Part shown: one piece after another, positions 20,254 to 30,990 of the stretch
How the letters are laid out: the number at the start of each line of letters is the position of its first letter
How positions within the stretch are numbered: position 1 is the first letter of the stretch
Origin: Myrica gale
Taxonomy: Eukaryota; Streptophyta; Magnoliopsida; Fagales; Myricaceae
Length of the DNA: 64,000 bases
Assembly (NCBI GenBank): GCA_963930655.1
Contig: OZ005603.1
Span: forward strand, 23,512,201 to 23,576,200
Direction: 5' to 3'
Made by a program: the position numbers and the translations under genes
Notes under the pieces: generated by a model
Seen by the model: the letters and a program-made list of their open reading frames with translations, nothing else
Told to the model about the DNA's origin: nothing
The model's database searches: none

Positions 20254-21790
20254 CTATACAAAATATGTAAAAAGCAAGAAGAGAGGCCGAGAGCTTTACC
20301 TAGTGGAATTTGACCGGTCTTGAGCCAACGGTATCAGATTCCTCAGCGAGAGACAACCCTAGGTTGCAGGCTAAGAGAGGGAAAACATACAAAGTAGCCC
20401 AAATCCGTTTGTGCTTTTAAATGATTAGTCCTCAATGCTCTCTCCTTATGCCATCAAACTCACGCGTTTCGTAAATTAGGAGGAGTCACCTTGTTTGCAA
20501 TTTATGATGAATATTACTGCCTAGGTTGCATCATCTACCTTTACGAAGGAAAAAAATTTCACAAATGAAATCAAACTTCAAAACCTAACTACAGAGGGAG
20601 GAAGAGTAAGAGAGGAGTTATCATACTCACCGAAGAGGGCGAAGGACTTGAGCCCTTGAAAGCTGTACTGAGCTTGCCGAGATTGAGCTCCTCCATTTGC
20701 TTCTTGTTTTCTTCCGCAGATTGCAACTATGACAAATCTCGACTTACCTCTCGGAAGAGAGCAGCGTTTGACATGAGGGAGAGGGCAACTGCAGCAGTAG
20801 GCAGACAGGAGAGAGTGCACGGCGTTCGGCAAGAGTGGTTGAGGCGCAATGGGAGGGGGATCGACGGGAGCAAGAGAAACTGAGAGATTTCGAGGGAGAG
20901 GAGAGCATTCGACGAAGAGGAAGAGGTGTGCATTATAAATGAATTTCAACTTCAATACATCCATTTGAAACTCATCATGTTTTGCAATTAAAATGAAACT
21001 CACATTTTTGCTCTATTTTCTTTTCCCTTATATTTTGTTTGTTTTATTTTAATTTATATAATATTATTTTATTTTAGTGAAGTAAAATTGTAAAGCCATA
21101 TGAGCACGGACATGTCAAATTAGTGCCAGATAAAAAAATAATTAAATAAAATTAGTGTCAAATTTTAAAATTTATAAAGTATATATGTATTGCTTTTGTA
21201 ATAAAAATTTAAAAAGTACATATGTATTGCTTATGTAACAAGTACATACGTATAACTTATATTATATATGCATATACTTATAACTATCAATTCTTTTTAA
21301 GTCTTGTTTTATTATATAATAAATTGAGTCACAATTCATGTGGGTACACTTATATACTTATACATATCACATTGTATTAAAAAAAAATAAATATATAACA
21401 TGTACACTTATATAACATTGTTGCCACAATACATTATATATATATATATAAGTGTACATTTTAAAATTTAACATTTTGTCACTAATCTATGTGTATAGTA
21501 TTGTACATATTAAGTATTTTAGTTTATTTTAATAATATTTATTTTGAAAATAAATACAAGATATGGATGTGACATAATTTTAAAGTCTTTTACAAAGTTA
21601 TATATGAAAATGAAATTATCTTATGACATGTTTACATGTCATGTTTTTCATTTCATTCAAGGTAATGACATATTTTTGTAAAAAATAAGTATCAATTTTT
21701 TGGTTATGATATTTGCATTTGCATCATGATTGTAAGTACATGACATTTGAATTAATGATATAAAGGATATGAAACCAATGGAAAAGTTTA
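20254..21790. other. Intergenic, AT-rich
   Basis: 20580-20940 is moderately GC-rich with open frames on both strands but no known domain. 21000-21790 is very AT-rich with a (TA)n run near 21437-21450. Nothing else is supported. Confidence 0.45.
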
Positions 21791-22620
21791 TAGGGGGTGA
21801 CGGTATCGATCACTGGGGAGTGCAACCATCACTACCGGGTAGTGGATGACCTCGAGGTAGAAGGCAGAATGAGCTTTTACCCATTGTCCTAGGGCAACGA
21901 AATGCCTAAGAATGTCCTAAATTGCAGGGGAGATTAGACGCACAACCCTACATCTGGGGTGAAACAATGGATTTGTAAAGAAAAAGTGCATTAAAAACGG
22001 ACATGAGCATTGCATTGCATACTGCATTCTACATATTGCATGTTGCATACTACATTCTACATATTGCATACTGCATATTGCATTCTATATACTATATATT
22101 ATATAGTGCATACTGCACATTGCATATTATTACACTGGTATTCTCATTGATTTATAAACTGCTTATTGAGCATGTATGTATTGTTTATATAATTGTTATC
22201 ACAACATGCCCCTATTCCCCCTTATTGAGTCCTTAAGACTCACCTCTTTGTTTGTCCACATTTATTTCACTAAGACAGAATATGGTGACATTCGACTCTT
22301 TCATTACCTACGAGCTTGTCACCCATGTCCTAATCAACATGCAAATGTTAGTATATGATGCTAGAAGTGTTCGTGGATTCCCAACCTTACCTCATCCCGA
22401 ACGATATGCCACCATAGTTTCCCTGCGCGAACGACCCTGTGGGAGCGAACCACAACCACATCAACTGGATTGACCTCACTATTTCCTTGGATGAAGATTC
22501 CTCTTGAATAATGTAATTGTTTTATGTTTTCGTTTGTTTGCTTTGTGTACTTGTAAATATTTTTGAACAATTAAAGATTTTGTTATAGGCTTTCTTATGT
22601 TATCCTAGGAGTGGTACCTC
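21790..22620 (+). repeat. LTR-like retroelement fragment
   Basis: Shares phrases with 46740-47260: GCACAACCCT... followed by a GGGT(G/T)AAA tract, and the hairpin TTGAGTCCTTAAGACTCA (22225-22242) equivalent to ACTGAGTCTTTTGACTCA (47188-47205). This ACTGAG...CTCAC signature occurs inside LTRs of many plant gypsy elements. Ends and target duplications are not visible. Confidence 0.4.
22003..22130. repeat. Irregular minisatellite, TGCATACTGCATTCTACATAT-type
   Basis: Six or so imperfect copies of a 20-22-bp unit built of TGCATA, TGCATT and CTACATAT words. It produces an open frame of repeated Tyr, Ile, Leu, His and Cys that should not be read as a gene. Confidence 0.8.
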
Positions 22621-22949
22621 TAATCCCTAACCCTAGCAGTTTGGCTTGATTTTCTTTTCTTTTGGTTTTCCTAATTACTATTTCTTATCTATATTATGGC
22701 TTGCTTGCATGTCAGTATATCTTTTATCTTCTACTAACTTGACTTCCATTTTTCCCTTGTTAATTCTGAATATATTTTATAAGTCTTTTGGTGGTTTTCT
22801 TTACTATATAGTAATATGCTTTATACACCCCAATGATATTACCACAGTCTTGAGACCCATAGGATAAGAACGTGTCGTAATCTTGCCGTATATGCACCTC
22901 TATTACTACAAATAGAGCTTATAGACTAATACGAACACAAGAGACGTGA
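22621..22949. other. Intergenic, nothing recognised
   Basis: T-rich sequence between the LTR-like fragment and copy B of the duplication. No gene or repeat end seen. Confidence 0.5.
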
Positions 22950-24790
22950 CAATCAATTACCAAAACTATGCCACATGACCCATTTATTACAAATGTGACA
23001 CTATTTTGACCCGTTAATTTTTTAATTTAAGGGCGAAAAATAATGATTATGATAGTTCAAAATCTCAATATGACAAACTTGTTAGTTTGGAACCCTAAAG
23101 TGACATTTACACCATAATTTTAGGGTGCACAGTGACTTTTTCCTAGAATTGTATTTAACTTAAATGCTGCTAAAAAGTTTGATCTTTAGAAAACGCCGCT
23201 AAAAGGTGTCTCTAGCGGTGGTCACTGACCGCCGCTAACAATCTAACAATTAGATTGTTAGCGGCATTTTTGCAAAACGCTACTAAAGACACATTTTAGC
23301 GGCGGTGACTGATCGCCGCTAAAAAGACCGTTGCTACAGGTCTAACTGTTAGCAAAACGCCGCTAAAGGGTGTCTCTAGTGACCGCCGCTACAAAGATCA
23401 CTGCGGAAGATATTTTTTAGCTGTGTTTGTCCACAAACGCCACTAAAGCCACCCTGTAGCGACGTTTTTAGCGACCGCCGCCACATATCTGTTTTTTTTT
23501 GTAGTGAAAATGAAAGGAGAAAAAAAAGGATGCATGTAGTTGTTCAAAAATTTAGGAAAAATTTATATACTTTATCTTATTTTATATTGAGATCTGATTT
23601 TTCAATCTAATATTTTAAAAAATGAGATGAAAAGTAATTTATACTCTCTCTCTCTCTTAAATAATGAGATGTGAAATTCATCAATTAGGGAAAAAAGACA
23701 CCTATGGACGACATTATCTAAGATGATGAGAAGTTAAAAAGAAGAAAAAAAAAAGTGGATGATACGGGGTAATTTGGAAAAACCAATTGAATTTTATGTG
23801 TTAAACTCAATGTTTTTTTCTCTCTTAGGTTATAGACATTGATGATGTTTTTTTAATGTTTTTTTTTCCATCTTAGGTTATAGACGTTGCTGATGTATAT
23901 CTCAAATTTCAAATGTCTAGTACGGTCAGAATGATCAAATACAAAATTGTGGCCTCAAAATAAAAATTTGTAAAGAAAATAATAATCGACATGGTTTAAA
24001 ATGTAGCAGCGATCGATGCTCTCGTGAAACTTGATCTGAGCCCACTTCCGTTCGTTCCGTTAAAGTCGAGAAACTAATTTAAACCCAACTAACACTGAGA
24101 GAGAAGTGAATAGGTTTTTATGATCACAAACAAAAAACTGCATAATAATTTTATATATATGACATAAAATCTTATTGAAAAAAGTATACAACTTTTCAAA
24201 ACTCACTACATGCTATTGTGCTACTCAAAATCCAATAAGAAGAAAGATTAACTTACATGTAATAACTTAATCGGATTCTGACACCTCGACTTGTAACACT
24301 TGATAATTTAAACACAACAAAACCTTTGTAAACTCTGACATCCTGACTTGTAACAATTTGAATAACTTGCTCCGCATGTACATGAAAAAAATCGTTCTTC
24401 AAAGCTGGAACTCCAGCATCCGAACATTTATAGCAACTTTGAAGGTTTTACGAAGGTACGTTTTGATCTTGATGATTTAACGAGAGACGATCTGATTTTT
24501 AGATCTGGATAATAGAATAAGATTTTCTCTCTCACTCGAGGGTTATATGAAGTATATATGTATCTCTAATATTTATAGGTTTTCAAGTGATACAGTCCTA
24601 TCAGGACGGTACAAGTTCATGTTTACAGAAGCACAAAACACCATTTCTTGTTGCCATTTTCATGATACTACTTGGTGAAGCCAAGCCATCAATATATATA
24701 GAGAGATTGTATTTTGTTCAAAAGAGAAATTTGTTTTCAAAAGGCTTATTAAGATACTTTTCCTATGAAACTTATCATCTCTAACACTCA
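22950..24790. repeat. Segmental duplication, copy B block 1
   Basis: Partner of 60-1555 in the same orientation. Insertions specific to this copy are the CACTA end (23185-23506) and a segment at about 24001-24170. The open frames at 24587-24784 and 1344-1547 correspond but differ by indels, so neither is a likely gene. Confidence 0.8.
23185..23506. mobile_element. One end of a CACTA (En/Spm-like) element
   Basis: The right border reads TTTTTTTTTGTAGTG, the inverse of the CACTACAAAAA terminus typical of CACTA elements. Inside are at least eight subterminal repeats of the CGCCGCTAAA or TTTAGCGGCG type in both orientations. A perfect 16-bp inverted repeat with a 3-nt loop lies at 23231-23265. 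The opposite CACTA terminus is missing, so it is a truncated end or a miniature derivative. Copy A lacks it. Confidence 0.8.
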
Positions 24791-24841
24791 GCTTCTTCCC
24801 GTATGGGCCGAATTTCTCCGGATCCGGCCTCTATGCACCCA

Positions 24842-25792
24842 ACACTGGGGCGTGCGGCTCTAAGGTAACTGGGGCCTTCGACTAAACTCTAAAATGAGGT
24901 CTTTTATAATAATTTACAAAATAATATATTTTAAAAAATAAAATATTAATAAAAATTAGTTAAAGTTATTCTTATAACTTTTTGGAATCCAAAATTATTT
25001 ATCAAAGAGTTATATTCTAGATTTATTAATATATTATTTTCAATTGATAATATTGCTAAATATTCATTTAATCTTTCTTATGTCATACTCGATCTTAAGT
25101 AAGATTTTATTAGTTTTAATGATAATTAAAATTAAATTAAATTAAAAAATTTAGAATAATAGCACCACTTTAGTGTCCAAAGATAAGAGTTAAAAAACAC
25201 TAAAAAATTATAAGAATAAAAAAATAATGGTTGAGAGAGGATTTTTGGATATTTTTGGTACTTGACAGATATTGTCTCAAGTAAGTAAAAAGACAGTCTT
25301 TTTAAAGATAAATTTTTAGTTGTTAGTTAATGTTTAAATAGCTAAATATATCTAAGGTAAACAATTAAATAAATAAAAAGATTGCAATTAATATCTTTAA
25401 ATAAGAAGATTTCATGGGGTTGAAACAGATACTTTGTAAATACCACAAAAAGTGAAAAGTAAATGCTCTTCAATCAAGGAGATTTAATAGGTCTCTTCAA
25501 TCAATATGCTCTTTAAGTTAAGTTTTTGAGGCCTTAATATTAAATTTTTTATAAATATACAAATTTTTTTTAAATTGGGTCTCTTAAATTTGGAGAAAAG
25601 TTAATGCTCCTTCAATTAAGGAGATTTAATAGACATCTTCGATTAATATACTCTTTAACATTAAATTTTTTAAGTCTTAATATTAAATTTTCTTTAAATA
25701 TATCATTAATTTTTTTTTGAATTAGAGATCTCCTAAATTTGAGACCTTAGGCAAACGCCTATGCTGCCTTTAGCTAGAGCCGGAGAAGGCCT
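24842..25792. mobile_element. hAT-like nonautonomous element, about 950 bp
   Basis: Present in copy B and absent from copy A between CTATGCACCCAA and the GGATGCA(A/T)AGTTCATCC tract. The ends carry GGCTCTA at similar distance from both borders, with GGGGCCTTCG on the left and CCTTAGGCAAACGCCT on the right, familiar from plant hAT elements. Flanking ACCCAACA and ACCAACAT suggest an imperfect 8-bp target duplication. No transposase is visible. Confidence 0.6.
25455..25745. repeat. Internal tandem duplication in the hAT-like element
   Basis: Two diverged copies of about 141 bp (25455-25595, 25596-25745), both starting AAAAGT(A/T)AATGCTC and containing AAGGAGATTTAATAG. Confidence 0.75.
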
Positions 25793-25840
25793 GACCAACA
25801 TTAATTATGGATGCAAAGTTCATCCGCTCCATCTCTCTCA

Positions 25841-26039
25841 GGTTGTGTTTGTGTTGTAAAATTTTAGTGTTGTTAAAATTTTAGGTATTGAGTTTAGTGA
25901 AAAAGTGAAGAGAGAGGTAATTTTTTATATTTTTTTATAGTAAATAGTAATGATTTGATGGGAAGAGAGAGATTATATTGTAATATTTAATTGTGTTAAA
26001 ATTTTAGAGGGAGTAAAATTTTGGTACACAAACGCACCC
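25841..26039. mobile_element. 199-bp MITE (copy in segmental duplication B)
   Basis: TIRs GGTTGTGTTTGTG and CACAAACGCACCC, each next to TAAAATTTTA-type sequence, with TCA flanking both sides (25838-25840, 26040-26042). It has the same length, core and target-duplication size as the gag copy at 14413. Copy A (about 2850-2875) has the unoccupied site. Confidence 0.92.
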
Positions 26040-27598
26040 TCAGAAGGATGAGTCAAGCAGATTCGGCCTAATTTTGAATCTAAAAACAATCCCTATAAAC
26101 AAAAAGCAATCCAACAGAGAAATTCGCTTACCATATTCTTGATCAACAAAAATGAAAACGTTTCAGACCTGCAGACAAGCAAAGTATGTATTCTGCCATT
26201 CGATTTAGAAAAAAAAAATGTAGTCTACCATTCAGGCATATGATGAACTATTTACGAGAAGACATAGGTAGAGAAAACCAATGCCAAAGAAAGTAACAGC
26301 TAGATAGCTATGCATGCCTTCACGAGCCCTTTGCGTAGTTTAGTTTGATCGCATGGTGTAGTAAATGCAAGACACTGGCGTTTTCCTAAAATTTTAAAGG
26401 AGTTTTTTGGTGTGTGCTGGGTGGAAATGGGATAAAATCAGTTGATCTCACAGATCAATCGAAGTTGCAAGAAAGCCTTAAGCTTAAAGCCGACTATGGG
26501 AAGAAAATTAAACTTCGATGAGCTGGTAGCCTCTCAAAAGGAGAGATTTTAAGATGAAATATTCTCTGTGGCATTCGTGTGAAGTTCCCAAATAATGATA
26601 CAATGTTTGTCCAGAGATATGCACAAAACAACGGTTAAGTATTCGAAAAGAGAGAGCTCATTTAGTCTATAAATTTCTATGAAAAAGTTTCCATCAATCC
26701 ATTTGATCAACACATAAAACACCAAAACAGAAAAGAGATCGGAAAACCAGCTGATTTTATAAGTTTGACATCAGTTTAAGCAGATACTGAGAATCTCAAG
26801 CTTTTTTTTCTTACCTTGCAACAGAAAACACGAAGATTTATCCCATTCGTCTGCACGTGTACCTGCACCTAAGTCCATCTAAGGCAGTGAGACTCACTCG
26901 AGACGTAGAGAACGCTGTTGGAGACTCAGAGTGGAGAGGTGCAGGTGCAAATGCAGATGAATAAGTTAATCTTGGCTCCCTTTCAAAGGTGCTGCCCAGT
27001 AACCCTAAAGATGAGATCTTCCCGTCTGTGAATCGGAGACAAGAGATCGTATCATTGACAAGGCGCTCATCATAGCTTTAAGGAGGCAATCGACATGAGA
27101 ACAGAACACTGCAAGTTAAGAAGAGAGAGAGAGGAAGTCGTACTGCAGAAGAAAAAAGGTGATTCCTTTTCTTTCATAATTCATCCCATTGTGATCGTCC
27201 CCAACCCCAACAACACGTATACATCCCCGTCAACTTTTTCTTGTACATGCGGAGGTTGAAAGTGCGGTATGTAGAGACCACGTGATGCAATGGTCCCAAG
27301 CACGTGGGAGTTGGTGTACGAGCTAATGAAAAGGTGACATGTAGATACGTTATCTCCATTTCTTCACCTGATACGAACATCGAAGCTCGTGTGGAACATG
27401 ACTGACGAGCCTGTTTGGTCACGTGGACACATTCCAACTGCCAGGGCCCAGGACCACCGGGTCTAGAGACTGGACTCCACCCCATGGAAACCTCATTGAA
27501 TGGCGCAAGAGGGCCAACTTTCTGTTGCAGCGCCAGTCCACTCCAGCACGCAATTTTGAGAAAAGAGAACTTTCTTTCAAAAGAAAACAAACAATTAA
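26040..27598. repeat. Segmental duplication, copy B block 2
   Basis: Partner of 2865-4140, including the three G-boxes. About 230 bp (26310-26540) are extra relative to copy A. No gene is conserved between the two copies. Confidence 0.78.
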
Positions 27599-27796
27599 GG
27601 CTGTGTTTGCATAGTAAAATTTTACTCTTCTTAAAATTTGAACGTAATAAAATATTACAATATAATCTCTTTCTCCTCATCAAATCATTACTTTTTATTA
27701 TAAAAAATATAAAAAATTACCTCCCTCTTCACTTTTTCACTAAACCCAATACCTAAAATTTTAACAATACTAAAATTTTACAAAACAAACCCACCC
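27599..27796. mobile_element. 198-bp MITE, inverted orientation
   Basis: TIRs GGCTGTGTTTGC and GTTTGGGTGGG-type inverse (CAAACCCACCC), with TAAAATTTTA inside both ends. The core carries CCTCCCTCTTCACTTTTTCAC, the reverse complement of the GTGAAAAAGTGAAGAGAGAGG block of the other copies. TAA precedes it, and TAA follows one base after the right end. Confidence 0.85.
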
Positions 27797-27898
27797 ATAA
27801 TATTCTGCAATTCATTGCATAGAAAAAAAAAGTTCTGCAATTATTCAGAAAATAAAGAATGTAAATTTTACGGGTGATTCTATAGTATAAATTTTTAG

Positions 27899-28266
27899 GG
27901 AAATTTATTTTTTAGTTCTTATGTTTTGAGCTTTTTTATTTTAATCTTTTATTTTCAAACTTCAAATTTTTAGTCCTTGATTTTTTTTTGACGAAATATT
28001 CATTCCGCCACTTTGCCGTCTATATGCTTAACGGACAAAAAATAAATTTTAAGCGGTCGACCGGGTATATGTTTTAAACGTGAGCGGTCGATCGGTACAA
28101 ATTTACTGACGTGTCAGATAGCTCCGTTAAGCATATGGACGACAGACTGACGGAAAGACCATTCCGTCAAACAAGGAAAACTCAAGTACTAAAAATTTGA
28201 AATTTGAAACCGAAGGACTAAAATGAAAAAGTACCCAAAATCTAAGGACTAAAAAGTGAATTTTCC
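27899..28266. mobile_element. Mutator-type foldback MITE nested in the Pack-MULE TIR
   Basis: A 368-bp inverted-repeat element starting GGGAAATTTATTTTTTAG and ending in its inverse. A perfect 9-bp target duplication AAATTTTTA flanks it (27890-27898, 28267-28275). The CGGTCGACCG palindrome occurs at 28054-28063 with a one-base variant at 28085-28094. Without the insertion the left TIR of the host element lines up continuously with the right TIR. Confidence 0.92.
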
Positions 28267-28563
28267 AAATTTTTATAAGTCGTTAGGGTTCATTTTTTTC
28301 TGCTATCTATGTGGTCATATACATTTTTAAAAATGCACATTCGTTTATAGTACGTCTACAAATTAACTGAATTTGCTGAGCTGCAAAAATATCATGGTCA
28401 TGACCAATAAAAATAGGACACTTGTCCAATTTATTGACCAGAATATCCCTATGATTCCCGTACAATCTAGGCTCTCAACAAATTTTTCATGCCCAAAATA
28501 CCCCTGCCACGTCACTAAAAATTAACAATATCATCTAGGATTCTACGTCTTCCCCAAACCCCT

Positions 28564-29240
28564 TTGATCCCTGAATCAGTCGAACCTTCCATCTCCAAAT
28601 CAATCAGACGAATCCTAGGCATTGACGGGTGGCGTGACGGCCATAGAAAGGGTCAGAAGCCCTGGACGGAGTGCAATGTGATTGCGGAAGAGGGGCTTCT
28701 CGAGGATGAAGAGCGTCAAATGGGTGTCCCTCGTCGTTGCTATGTTCTCGCTTTTGTTCTCGGTTTCTTTGTTCTCTTCTCTATCTTTTCCCAGATTTTG
28801 TGGGGTGCCAGTAAGCCTATGAAACCCATATCACAATGAAGGTGTAATTTCGCTATCTTTAACATATCTAGATATTTTTCGGTAAATCTTGAAATGGGTT
28901 TTGATTGATTTGTGTCCTCTTACTGCAGAGCATAACATTCGAGCAATTCCAGATTCAAGCGGGTTCGGATTCCACTGGGGTGGCCACTGATATGATCTCC
29001 GTGAATTCCACGGTGAAATTCACATATCGAAACACCGGCACATGCTTTGGGGTCCATGTTGCATCGATACCTCTAGATGATTTCTCTGTTCTTCTCGGCG
29101 GAAGAAAGTGGGGAGGCAGCTCAACGGACAGCCTTTTGGAGTGTGGGCAGTGGGGCGGGAGCGAGGAACGCGGTTTTGGACTTTTTGACTGCCCTGGTGA
29201 CCGAACAGTGGGGAAACAGCTTGGATACCTCGTACCATTG
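28564..29240 (+). pseudogene. LEA_2 / hydroxyproline-rich-type membrane protein gene fragment (captured)
   Basis: Exon 1 shows KPWTECNVIAEEGLLEDEER, then PRRC and the membrane segment CYVLAFVLGFFVLFSIF (about residues 60-80). An 88-90-nt GT-AG intron (about 28839-28928) follows. Exon 2 reads SITFEQFQIQAGSDSTGVAT, then NSTVKFTYRNTGTCFGVHVAS. This is the plant LEA_2 (NDR1/HIN1-like) layout: cytosolic N-terminus, one transmembrane helix, extracytosolic beta domain. The frame shifts by one base just before the intron, and the sequence after VHVAS no longer follows the family, so the C-terminal half is missing or scrambled. The ATG at 28564 lies in the TIR, so the first residues are transposon-derived. 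The intron shows DNA-level capture. Confidence 0.85.
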
Positions 29241-30532
29241 TAACTTTTGAGTGCTGGATTTGGGGAAATAATAATGTTAGTCTGATTTGAGGATGGAAGA
29301 TTGGACTAATTTTGGGGTAGAAGGGGTTTGGGAAGACGTGCCTTGAAGGTATTGTTCAATTTTTAGTGACGTGGTAGGGGCATTTTAAACATGAAAATTT
29401 GTTGACAGTGTGAATTGTATTGGAACCACAAAGACATTAGCACAGTCAGCAAATTGGACATGTGCCCTATTTCTATTGGCCATGAAGCGAATATTTTTGA
29501 TAGTTCAACAAATTTCGTTAGTTTGTAGACGGATTATGGATGAAGAGGCATTTTTGGGAAATGTATATGACCACAGGGATAACGGGAAAAAAATTGAACC
29601 CTTGCGGCATATTCAAGAAAAGTTATACCCTAGGGGCACACGTAATATTTTAGGGTTTTTTTAAGGGAAATTAAATTTTTAGTTATTGAGATTTACCCTT
29701 TTTACAACTTAATCACTAGGTTTCATTTTGTTTTCGATTTCAATTACTGAGATGCCCCTTGTAACAAATTAGTCATTTCGTTTGTTGACCGTTGGTTTGA
29801 CTAACGAAAACCCTTGACACGTCATCAACCTTCGTCATGTCAGTAGACATTTCCACGTCATTCATCCCCCTCAGCACCAATATACAAAACGACTCACAAT
29901 TTTTCATTTTAGTCCAGCGATTTCACTTACGCACCGTTTTGAATCTTAACAAACCACACAGTTTTGAAACAAAACAAATCGCAGCGTTTAGACGGAATCA
30001 GTTTTTTGTTTCATCTGAATCCTCCCTTAACCCTAAATGAGAAACCCAAATGCCCTAACCTTCGAACTGTGCCAGTCGAGTGTGCCCTAACAGATTCGTC
30101 TTCAACAAAAGCCCGACCCATTATTGCGATTTTTGATTTTGTGAAGCTTTTTGTGAGACTTACACAAGCATCCAGTTGTATTAAGGCAATCACGCTAAAC
30201 CTATTTTTCTTGACCCATAACCATGTCATTGTTAAACTCGTGTTCATCAGTGTTACAACACCCGATTGTATTTAGCAAATAAAGTAATTTTATTTTGGAC
30301 ACAACCATCTCATTTTCGATGGGAAGGTTTGAAAACGTGAATCACATTGTTCATTATGGTTACTCAAGTTCATTGTTATACCAAGATTGAACTCCTCTAA
30401 TCTATTATTATGAATTGGAGGTTTCTACGACATAGTAGATTGGTGACTCTTGAAAAAAGGGGGAAAGAAGCCTTTTCAATATTCTTTGATTTCACATTAT
30501 CAATTATGTAAAAAATCAAACAAATAAAGAAA

Positions 30533-30605
30533 AGCCTGCTATCAGAATCGAACCGATGACCATCGCATTACAAATGCAATGCTCTAACTGCTGAGCGAAG
30601 CGGGT
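30533..30605 (-). tRNA. trnT-UGU: Plastid-like trnT(UGU), probably a nuclear copy
   Basis: The minus strand folds as a cloverleaf: D-arm GCTC/GAGC, anticodon stem around TTTGTAA with anticodon UGU (30570-30572), T-arm around GGTTCGATT. The sequence GCATTTGTAATGCGATGG, then TCATCGGTTCGATTC, matches the chloroplast trnT-UGU I know. Substitutions in the acceptor stem and loops (for example A in place of G at position 1, and C-A at pair 4) argue against current function. No CCA is encoded. It lies inside the 7-kb Mutator-like element. Confidence 0.75.
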
Positions 30606-30990
30606 TTTCATAACAAAAATTGTATTTGGTGCAAGGTCTGGAAATAAAAAGAATATAATATTGGAATGTTGTGTACAGTAATGTCTGGAGGTAGGGACAC
30701 TTTTTCTTGGAGAAGACAAAACTCACGTGCTTTGTTTTATTATTGTCTTCCTGTCGTGTTGGAAGGTCCTTGGTTTTCAATTTAAAGACTTCTTAATGGC
30801 TGGGTGATGGGTTGTCTTTTCATACTAAATTGTCGGACTTATTAAAACATTTAGTCCTACAGTATATCATGCCATTTTTTAACTATTATTCCTCAACACT
30901 TGCCATGCATACACTTTGAAAGCATTTAATTTTGTCGGATCTGTTTAGACTTACCTAGTTTTTATATTATTTTGTAGGAAATCTAATACG

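Larger units (their letters stand above)
27862..29654. mobile_element. Pack-MULE-like element carrying a LEA_2 gene fragment
   Basis: Long inverted repeats face each other around the gene fragment. The inner parts are near-identical over phrases such as CCACGTCACTAAAAATT (28509-28525 and, inverted, 29369-29385), GTGGTCATATACATTT (28310; inverted 29560) and TACGTCTACAAA. The similarity extends outward to ATTTTACGGGTG on the left (27867) and its inverse on the right (29640). The left TIR is split by the MITE at 27899-28266. Outermost ends and a 9-bp target duplication are not clear; the right end abuts the 7-kb element. TIRs total about 330-390 bp each, which is typical of Mutator-like elements. 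Confidence 0.82.

Noticed and set aside
22003..22236. 77-codon frame with repeated Tyr-Ile-Leu-His words
   Set aside because: It is a translation of the local minisatellite.
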